From Metallyticus violacea (taxonomy: Eukaryota > Arthropoda > Insecta > Mantodea > Metallyticidae), in NCBI GenBank assembly GCA_030762175.1, contig CM060838.1:21820001-21884000 (forward strand): DNA of 64,000 nt, in the 5' to 3' direction. The stretch's first letter is position 1; every line of letters starts with the position of its first letter. A program made the translations under genes and the position numbers. The notes beneath the pieces were generated by a model. That model searched no databases and had not been told where the DNA came from. It saw only the letters and a program-made list of their open reading frames with translations. Below are positions 55,792-64,000 of the stretch, piece by piece.

Positions 55792-57984
55792 TTGCAGAGA
55801 ATGTAGGTCATTGCACTTTGCTGTTGCAATGCAAAAGACATTCTGTCAACAATGGCATCGAACTCACTATTATTGTAGGACCTTTGACTTTTGATAGTTT
55901 TTGAACTTCTATTACTCTTTGTCGCATTTCTCTTATCTTCATTGAAAATCACTTTCTCTAATAGTTATAGAGAAATAATCGCTAAGTCCATGATCTGAAA
56001 ATACTCTGGGAACATTTAAAGTCATCAAAGGAGAAATCTCACGTGACATGCTCTAATGCGCTCGTTTCAGGTAATAGGTGACTCAACCCTTTGGGACCAT
56101 TAGTGCCGTAATCACCTTCCATGTAACTATGGCCTTTAATGGGAAATGTTACTAAATAAAATAAATTCCTAATCTCTGGAATTAGTTTAATGTTTTAACT
56201 ACCTAATGCAAAGTATGCGTCGTATTTGAAATGTTTTCATTTAACGATGGGCTTTGACCTTTTTTTCTCTGTTCATTCTTTTACTGTGTGGAGTTTTAGT
56301 GGGTTGCGTTTTCCCTTCCATTTTTATAAGATGGAATGCAGTTTTCAATCTCTTAGAATTCTATATTATTAAACATTTTGAATTTTACGAACACTGGGAT
56401 TTTTATAGAAAAGTTCGGTTTAAAATATCAATTTCTTTATATGCCATTTTTATTTTATTTTAAAAATACGAATTTTTATATTATTGGTTTTAATACATAA
56501 AATTAATGTTTCATATTTTACAGGTATATTAGTTCATTTAAACAATTTAAATTATTTATAAGCCATAAGTCCGTTTACTAAGAGATAAAAATTAATGCTT
56601 TTACATAACTAAAATAATTTTCTGTACAAAATTCAAGTTCGACGTCCAATGCTCAGAATATTTCTGGAAAAAAACGTTTAAGTAAAACTGCATTAACTTA
56701 TGCTTATTTTAAAACGCATTGGATTAAATATTTTTAAGTTATTTATAGTGAGTTTTAAGCTATGTTAGTCTTTGAATACCCATTAAATTTGAAGAACGAG
56801 ATACTAAATTATTAAAATACAGGATGGAAGGAAACCTAATAAATTTCTTTAAGTACGGTAAAAGAATAATAAAATGTTTTCCTTTCTTGAACGGTTTCTG
56901 AAATAAGTTACATTTTGTTTTAAATTTTTAATGCCCAGTTGCATGAAACAGTTTTAAATATTTCACAATATTATGTTCTATATATGATCATGTTTTAGTA
57001 TTAGTGTAGAAATTAAATGTAAAGAATCCAATTCATTGCCTAAAATGATATGTGTAAATTAATTCTTCAGCTTCAGAGAGCAACATTGTAACCAAACGTA
57101 ATTGATCAAAATATTGCACAGTCCAGAAAAAAATAAATTAAACGTTATTTTAATTATGATCATATTTTAGTATTAGATTTGGCATAAATTTTAGGGCCTA
57201 TTTCCAACATTCATTATAAATATAAATAAAACAAAAAACAATTTATTAAATAAAAATAATTTAGGAACTAAACTACCTTAAAAATAAAATGAAATCGTAT
57301 TTAATCATTGCCTAAAAAGAATCTGTAAAATTTATTAATCAAAAAGACAAGGCAACTGGCAACAATGTAGCCAAAATTACTTGATCAAAGTACTACACGA
57401 TCTATAAAATAATATATTTTAATTTGTAATCGTATTTCAGTATTAAGATTAGTCATAAAATGTAAAGGGTCTAACTCGTTGCTTAAAAAGGAATTTGTAA
57501 AAATTCACTCACCATCTCCAAAAAGGTGAAAGTGAAAACTAGCAACATTGAGTCAAAAATTACTTGATCAAAATATTGCAAAGTCTGTAAAAAAATGAAA
57601 CATTATTATATTCATTGCTTAACTTTGTAATTTGAATGCCAGTAAGTTCATGCATACAATTGGTTGCTCTGGTAAATGTAAAGTTTTAAGTAAATCCGTG
57701 CAATAAGTGAGATAGTATTGTTTTAATTCTTTGTTTAGAACTAACCCACTACATAAACACACACATTTTAATTTAGAATTATTAATTTGGTGTGTAATGT
57801 TTACTGTCGTTCAGACCATTGCTCTGAGCATTCATATTCAGACCACAAACTACCAAGCGACTAAGCGCAAGCATATTTCCAATCCATATTTTCAGCTAAT
57901 GAAACCGTATATAAATTAAAATCATTATATATTATACACATCGTGGAAAATTGTGTGCAATACATATTTGTTAAGAGCGTAAAA
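55792..57984. other. very AT-rich, no gene supported
   Basis: Diverged repeats of the sentence-like block AACATTG-CCAAA-TTACTTGATCAAAATATTGCA occur at about 57084, 57362 and 57545. They suggest an old tandem or dispersed repeat with a period near 185-280 bases. The hydrophobic frame at 56254-56463 is a by-product of T-richness. Confidence 0.4.
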
Positions 57985-58206
57985 ACCGCCACGAGTGGCC
58001 GAGGTTGTTAAGGGGTACTCGTGGCCGGGAGGATCGTCCTCCCTGGTTGAGGTATTTTCCAGGTTTCCCCCAGTCCTCACAAATGGCAAATGCCGTGGAG
58101 ATACCCTAAACTTAGGCCTGGAACACCTCCTTCCTTTAAAAAAACAAAAAACATTCTCAATATATCATTTCATCCCATGTATAATGGGCATTAAACACTA
58201 ATTAAA
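57985..58206 (+). repeat. SINE family A with partial head deletion
   Basis: ACCGCCACGAGTGGCCGAGG starts the copy. The segment with the B box is deleted between 58020 and 58032, then the body GGCAAATGCCGTGGAGATACC and the tail GGGCATTAAACACTAATT follow. Near-identical flanks AGAGCGTAA and AGTGCGTAA look like a target duplication. Confidence 0.85.
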
Positions 58207-58285
58207 AAAGTGCGTAAGAGACACATACATATGCAATAATGTGATCTTCAGTCTGTGTGAATTAATGTATTAGATTTTCTTCCAC

Positions 58286-58327
<42 letters not shown>

Positions 58328-60560
58328 CTTTTTTTCCATCCGTTACTATGTCATATCTTAATAACGTTTTCGTGCCCTTTCTTTTATCCTGTATTGGGTT
58401 ATATTTTTTCGATTCATTGAAAATTAAAGGAAAAATATGAGTGAAAAATAATTTAAGTTTAAAAATATATAATATATGAAATGATAGAAGCCTAGATAAA
58501 ATATATGATTGTATTTGAAACGTATCTCTATGGGCATATAAAGAAAACTATTTTTAAGATACATTTTAATGGAACATCTTTTGTATATTTAAACATAGTA
58601 TATTTATTTTTTCATAGTTCATGATTGTGCATTATTCCTTGAACGATAACTTTTATTGCAGATGTGTCTTACCTCACACTGAAGGCCACTATTTCCTCGT
58701 ATTCAACTTTTCAGGTCAAGAGAAAACCTTATGCAGACAGCATTTCCCTACCGGGAATTGAACCATGACAAGCAGGCACACTAGTATCCGAGTAACGTTT
58801 GTGAACTTATTTAAATAAGCAGAACATTTATTTGGTTATCAAAGGCATATCTAGGGGCATTGTAGGTATTTAGAACTATGTTATATAAAATAAACACAAG
58901 ATTACTTTTTTATTTCTTTTAACAAGAACGTTCAATACAAACGCAGCTGTTTCTTTTAGAGGAGGTATATGAAGAACAGACTTATACCCTCTATTCAAAC
59001 GCCGGTGCAAATGTAGTCTGCATTTATTACATATGCATGAAACTTTTTGAATCCAATACTCAGCTCGCTATCGACATAATATGAGTTGCTATATGAATGG
59101 AAAATGCGTACGGGGAATGGAAACAGAATATCAAGTTATTGGATAAAAATCTCATCAGGAGGAAAACATCTAAAACGTGCCCGAGAAATTTTACTACTTC
59201 TATATTCCACAGGAACGGAATATGTCTCCAAGAAATACTTCTTTTTCTAATTCGTCTTATTTTCCTTAATTGAAGTCACAATCACTAGCGTCTATATAAT
59301 CACCAGAAAGGTGTACTTTGTTACCTATGACGGTTTTTAATGCAATAAAATTTCGACGTTCTATCAATACCAGTTCAAGTTTTAGCCTTGGAAGTGTACT
59401 GGAATGAAAACTTCTAGGGTATTGTTATAGAAAGTAACAATACTGGAGGAAAACGATTTAAAATTCCAATGCGATTTATCAAACAATAATAATTATTATT
59501 TATAAGAAAAGCAACAGAGAGAATTGCAAAACTACAGCCTTAAAAACTGTATGCTAATATTATTACCAATAATGAAAGAGTTTTTTTTTTTTTAGATGAA
59601 GGAAAACATGGATATAAAAAGGGTCGAAGCTGCATAGATGGAATATTTATAATTAAACAATTTATAGCAGAAAATATAACCAGTCTTATTCTTTCTCTTT
59701 GTTGATTTTGTTGAAGCCTGTGGTAGAATAAATAAGGGGAAATTCTAGAAATGTCCGATTTCGGTTTCCATTAGCGATATCTGCATAATTATTGCGGCAA
59801 CGCCGCACTTTGAATCTGCAAGTTCGTCATTTAATCCCCTCTATTATGCCCTTGGATTTCGACTTGAGCCCGAAGGCCAAACCCTTCAAATGTACATTAT
59901 ATGTATTGGCCAGGAAAAAGGAAATTCATGAGATGAAACTACACTTGACCTTAGTAACTAACTTTTATTACTTCCCTCTAAACCTACAGTCTTTCCGAAC
60001 AGAACGCTCTGTCCGTCAAAGTAAAAATGTCTGGTTGTATCAAGCACTTCTGTGTTCGTTTTCAAAGGAACCATTATATAGTAGGATATTTATTTTCTTT
60101 TGTCAAAGTCTGCTTTTGGTTTGCGCTATCAGCTTTTGAAGGTCCAATTAAGATTTCACTGCAGGCGTCTGAATGGAAGATGAGCCCGAATTTACTTTAT
60201 GTACCTACTTCACTTTCCTTTCGGGTATCTTCTTCGTTTGCGCTCTTTAGAGCTACACACTTCTCCTTTAAAGGAGAATATGCGGAGTGTGCACACGGTT
60301 ACAATGTGGAAATACTTGCGGCAGGCCGGCAGCACTCGAGTTTCGCAATTGTTAAAGTACACGATATAGCAGATAGTTAATACTTCATTCCCCTCCTCGG
60401 GTATGCAACTTGGATATATAAAGGAAGGGGGACTCTTAATATAAAACATGGCACTATATAAGTGGATGCTTACTTGAGTAAGCAGCCCATAGAAAAATCC
60501 TATTACAATAACATATTCTTTGGTACTACGGGAGGGTTATATGATAGTCATGCTACAAAG
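58207..60560. other. no gene supported
   Basis: It contains a TA microsatellite (58290-58325), a possible tRNA-headed SINE in reverse (58670-58800, B box GGTTCAATTCCCGG) and overlapping frames at 59792-60449 without domain or splice support. TATATAAG at about 60456 is an isolated TATA-like word. Confidence 0.35.
58290..58325. repeat. TA microsatellite
   Basis: About 18 uninterrupted units. Confidence 0.95.
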
Positions 60561-60820
60561 CTGGTCCGAGCGGGGTGGCTTAGGTGTATTCAGGAGATTT
60601 CGGGTGCAAATTCTTTGAAGCCGGCCATCTTACCGTTACCTTTTTTGCGACTTTACCTAATTGCTTAGGCGAATGCTGGAATGGATTTTTCCTTTCAACA
60701 ATTTTTCACTCTTCACTCTTCCTTTCCCTCCGTTGGTTCTGTTACAGAGTCGAAAGTGCCGGACGAGGTGGGCTAGTGCGGCGTAGTGGTGGCTTGCGCA
60801 TTGAAAAGTGTCTGCCTTGG
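60561..60820 (+). repeat. tRNA-derived SINE, family B
   Basis: Head GGTCCGAGCGGGGTGGCTTA, a degenerate B box near 60600, then GAAGCCGGCCATCTTACC, GCTTAGGCGAATGCTGGA, GGACGAGGTGGGCTAGTG and GGTGGCTTGCGCATTGAAAA. The last two blocks are shared with the copies at 20701 and 7285 respectively, which ties all three together. Confidence 0.8.
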
Positions 60821-61072
60821 CGCCTGATGTACAAGTCGCCTTTCTGAGAGACTCGATTTACAGTTAAACTAGTTATACATATATTGCACATCACAGTCGC
60901 AAGAACTTGTAAAATATTTAATTTATGAAATTAATGACAACAAAAGAAACCAACAACAACAACATTAATAAGAACGCCCAATTCTTCAATTCTAAAGACC
61001 CAAAATAACCCATGTACAAGATTTCTCAGAATATTGCTTATCCTAAACTACATTCTATTTTTTCAACCCCAA

Positions 61073-61073
<1 letters not shown>

Positions 61074-61109
<36 letters not shown>
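61074..61109. repeat. CA microsatellite
   Basis: About 17 uninterrupted units. Confidence 0.95.
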
Positions 61110-61111
<2 letters not shown>

Positions 61112-61426
61112 AAACAGACATACATACAATAATTCTGGTATAAATTTTCTTTTTATTTATGTAAAATGTTTATAGAAATTTCTTGTCTTTAAAACTATGT
61201 ATTTCATTTAAGAAAATACCCAGGTTTAGCCAGTTTTGTCTATTTACAATTAAGTCCCAACCTGCCAGCCTCCCCCTATTAGAAGTAAAAAAACGAATCC
61301 GGGGTTGTTAGAAATCGGAAATGTTTCTTTTCTAGGTATACATTATAATATTTATAGCTTAATAAGGTATTTTGACGCCAGATTAAAAGTGGCTGTTAGG
61401 ATATAAAATCATATTTCATATTGAAG

Positions 61427-61741
61427 ATGCTGCTCTTAATAAGCACAAAGCTATTGGATTTAGTGGAAGTTAAAGAAGAACGAATCAATTGGCAATTATT
61501 TTGTGTATTTTCGTGCCTTAATATAACTTACACCCAAAATAAAGAACTTGTAAATTCAATTATTAAAGTAAATCGATATACAAGCAATGATTCCGCTCAC
61601 CTTAGATATTTTTCTGACCCGGAAGACTTCATAAAAACTTATCTAAACATTTATTTCGAGTTTGATAGAGACGAAAACACACTTATTTACACAATTCACA
61701 ACGAACCACATTCTTTGAAGCTCCGGCGAATGCTCCTTTGA
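61427..61741 (+). CDS. intact 104-residue open frame, unknown
   Basis: ATG at 61427 opens 104 codons to TGA. The composition is protein-like: mixed Lys/Glu/Asp/Asn and aromatics, no low complexity. Blocks include LDLVEVKEERINWQLF, YFSDPEDFIKTYLNIYFEFD and HNEPHSLKLRRMLL. There is no membrane span or recognised domain. The frame is open only to 61400 upstream, so there is little room for a longer form unless it is a terminal exon. TATAAAA at 61402 is too close to be its TATA box. It could be a last exon, a small gene or part of a transposon. Confidence 0.3.
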   Translation: MLLLISTKLLDLVEVKEERINWQLFCVFSCLNITYTQNKELVNSIIKVNRYTSNDSAHLRYFSDPEDFIKTYLNIYFEFDRDENTLIYTIHNEPHSLKLRRMLL

Positions 61742-62698
61742 AAATATGGTCATTTCCTTTTATATTCTATTTTTTTTTCCTTATTTGCGTGGCATGTAAA
61801 TATTTACATTATCGTCGAAGAAAAATAAAGTGATCAGAAAAGGAGAAGGAAGAAAAAGGGGGGAGGAAGAGACGAGAGAGAAATGGATACTAGAAAACAG
61901 AAATATCAGGGGTGGGGGAAAGAGAGATAAAGAGAAAGACTGGACGGTGGAAGAAAGCATTGAGGTATTATCACTTAAGACATTAAGCACTGAAAAGTAG
62001 ATGATAATAATCCCTGAGCTTAAACACTGAACGAGTCTTGAAAGTTTTCCTACTCTCGAGCAAGAAGGAAAGAGTAGGATACTGGAGGATTCCAGCAAGA
62101 AGCAGAAGAGCGTCGATAACAAAAGACAAACGCCAGAAGTGCGCTCCTTTTCCCTTGAGATTTAATTGCCAAAGTAAATCCTGACCCGGTAACAGTTCCA
62201 CCGAACAGTGAAAGAGAAACCGTTTATTATAAGACCCAGAATTGCGGCTCCGGGCTTTTCACTTCCTACGTGATGTGCTTCTCTCATGGCTTAGTTCCAA
62301 TAGCTCGTCAGCTGTGCTTTGAGCCGTTTCTTGCAGTTTTTGAAATAACTGCAATAGATTCTCGTAGATAGCTAGCTAATGTCAATTAAGTCAGTTACAA
62401 GTAATGGCAGAACACTCATTAAACTGAGAAAAAAATTCTTGATTAATTAAGACTTTATAAATATTATAAATCCCATATTTTTTCAGCTAACTTTGGGGCA
62501 CTCTAATTGTGCCCATTTTCTGATATTATAGTTACACACACATAATTACATACATATATATATATATATATCTACAGGTGTCTGGACACCTAATAAAATA
62601 TTCTTATTGAAAGAATACAAGGTAAAAAACAAAGTAAGGTACATTTTATACATAATAACAATTGCAGTAAGTGTAATAGCAAATTTTATATATAATGA
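61742..62698. other. no gene seen; polypurine stretch
   Basis: 61810-61962 is strongly purine-biased (GAGAAGGAAGAAAAAGGGG and GGAAGAGACGAGAGAGAAA among others). 61980-62340 is of mixed composition without exon signals. A short TA run lies at 62554-62571. Confidence 0.4.
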
Positions 62699-62963
62699 TG
62701 TTTAACGCCCGTTTATACTACTGAGGCACCACAAGCGGTGAACACTGGTGATACATGAAATGATATATTGAGAACGGAATTTTTAAGAAAGGAAACATTC
62801 CAGGCCTAAGTTTAGGGTACCTCCTCAGCATTTTCCATTTATGAGGACTGAGGAAAACCTGGAAAAGAACCTCAGTCAGGGAGGACGGTCCTGACTGGAT
62901 TGGAACCTCAGACCTCCCGCTCACGAGTCCGTGCCTTAACGATCTCGGTCACCCGTGACGGTA
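62699..62963 (-). repeat. tRNA-derived SINE, family A, full length
   Basis: Reverse copy with the tail TTTAACGCCCGTTTATACTA, body GGCCTAAGTTTAGGGTACC and AGTCAGGGAGGACGG. The head (complement) has CACGGGTGACCGAGATCG and B-box-like AGGTTCCAATCCAG. Confidence 0.9.
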
Positions 62964-63600
62964 TTATTAATATATAAAAGACACGTAACTCCATAAGAGT
63001 GTATTATAATTATAAGAGTTGCATACGCTGTATTTTCTATGACCAGTTACGTAAGCAGCAGGTAAAAATTTAATATTTTTCCAGATATTGGGTTTTAGTG
63101 ATATTGGCGATATAGAACAACTGTGAACAATGGGAAACAAAAAAGTCCATCACGTAGGAGGGCGTAAACTAAGCGAATTCCTCAGTGAATTAAATTTGTG
63201 AACGTTATTACAGAGCGCTAGAGCAGAGAAATTACATATTGGGATTAACTCGTGTGTCTACAACCAGCACTCCATAATTCAAAACATTCATCTAGCCAAT
63301 TTCTTTTTTTATCTTGTAGAAGACGGGCCAAGCCAGTGTAATAAGTGGTCAGGTGTTTTTTTTTCTTCAGTCTTTGATAAAAATGCGATAGATATTCTGT
63401 CTCCACGTGGAGTGGTGTAACAGCTTCAGTCAATAGCAGTATAGAATTATCTGCAACAAGCGCACAACCGCGATAGAGTTTATCAGTATTATTGTTGGGA
63501 TATCAAGTGATGGTAATGTCAAATGTTTGCGTGCTCTTTCTAAGCTAGTCCAAATCTCTTGCTTCTCTATATGATCTATCCATGTCTCTCCTCTTTCTGT
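62964..63600. other. no gene seen
   Basis: No exon or repeat recognised. Confidence 0.4.
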
Positions 63601-63887
63601 CGATCCTGTGGTGTAGTGGTAATCATACTTGCCTCATAGATCCAACATCGCGGGTTCAAACCTGGGTAGGGTCGATGAATTTTTTCGGGTGTAAAAATAC
63701 TAAGAATGGTTTCCTTCGGAAGGGAATTAAAGCGGTGGGTCCCGTGTCGTACATTTACGGCACGTAAAATAACCTCAAGTGAAAGAAGAGGCCTCTGAGC
63801 AAAATTTATCTGTCTTTTCACGCCCTGATTTTAAAGGGACACTGATTACCTGAGATGTTAAAAAGTTTCCATAATTAAATCAAATCA
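63601..63887 (+). repeat. tRNA-derived SINE, family C, full length
   Basis: GATCCTGTGGTGTAGTGGTA (A-box region) and CGCGGGTTCAAACCTGG (B box) form the head. The body has TTTTTTCGGGTGTAAAAATA, CCTTCGGAAGGG and AGAAGAGGCCTCTGAGCA. The tail is TTACCTGAGATGTTAAAAAG with A/T-rich (TCAAA)n. Confidence 0.9.
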
Positions 63888-64000
63888 TCATCTCTTTTTG
63901 TTATTTTCACCCAATCGTCACACCGCCCCCCATTCCAATATCTTCTAATAATTTTCCCACCTCTCTCTTCCTAGTACACATCTTTGGTACATAAGACATT
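63888..64000. other. window end, nothing recognised
   Basis: Short C/T-rich stretch without coding or repeat signal. Confidence 0.4.

Noticed and set aside
1..64000. CRISPR arrays, bacterial operons, toxin or phage systems
   Set aside because: No regularly spaced repeats with unique spacers, no compact gene order and no ribosome binding sites; splice sites and SINEs show nuclear arthropod DNA.

Overview
The window looks like gene-poor, AT-rich DNA from a large arthropod genome. An insect is likely, and I lean towards a polyneopteran such as a cockroach or termite because of its tRNA-headed SINEs with 3' tails like TAAATAAATCAA. That lineage call is inference; no species can be named. There are no bacterial operons, rRNA genes, convincing tRNA genes or CRISPR arrays. 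Most long open frames are repeats or chance.

The one gene I can assemble with confidence lies on the minus strand between 53103 and 43331. Five coding exons with consensus splice sites and matching phases encode a 166-residue protein with four membrane spans and a CCCC cluster near the N-terminus. It resembles the insect DUF4728 (pasiflora-like) tetraspan family. Its introns hold a dead mariner, a non-autonomous DNA transposon with long terminal inverted repeats, several SINEs and a long AT-rich tandem array. Two AATAAA signals lie about 300 bases after the stop.

Other coding signals are single-exon candidates: a likely first exon of another membrane protein (25386-25267, minus), a possible last exon with one membrane span (4035-3808, minus), a 63-base phase-1/phase-1 exon (17731-17793, plus), a 117-base one (10958-10842, minus), a possible two-exon start (39358-40323, plus) behind a TATA box with three upstream ~62-base repeats, a terminal-exon-like frame (35085-35399, plus), and an intact 104-residue frame (61427-61741, plus).

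The rest is dominated by mobile DNA. There are at least five tRNA-derived SINE families (called A to E here). DNA transposon relics include mariner/Tc1-like elements with DUF4817/DDE transposases, hAT and Tigger/pogo ends. LINE relics cover endonuclease, reverse transcriptase and 3' ends, and there are two LTR-like promoter segments. The most striking non-coding structure is a 148-base inverted duplication at 21462-21850 centred on a perfect 66-base palindrome. I found no clear evidence of a new multi-gene system. The best leads are the tetraspan gene, the palindrome, the triple-repeat promoter and the inverted-repeat hairpin at 42502-42622.
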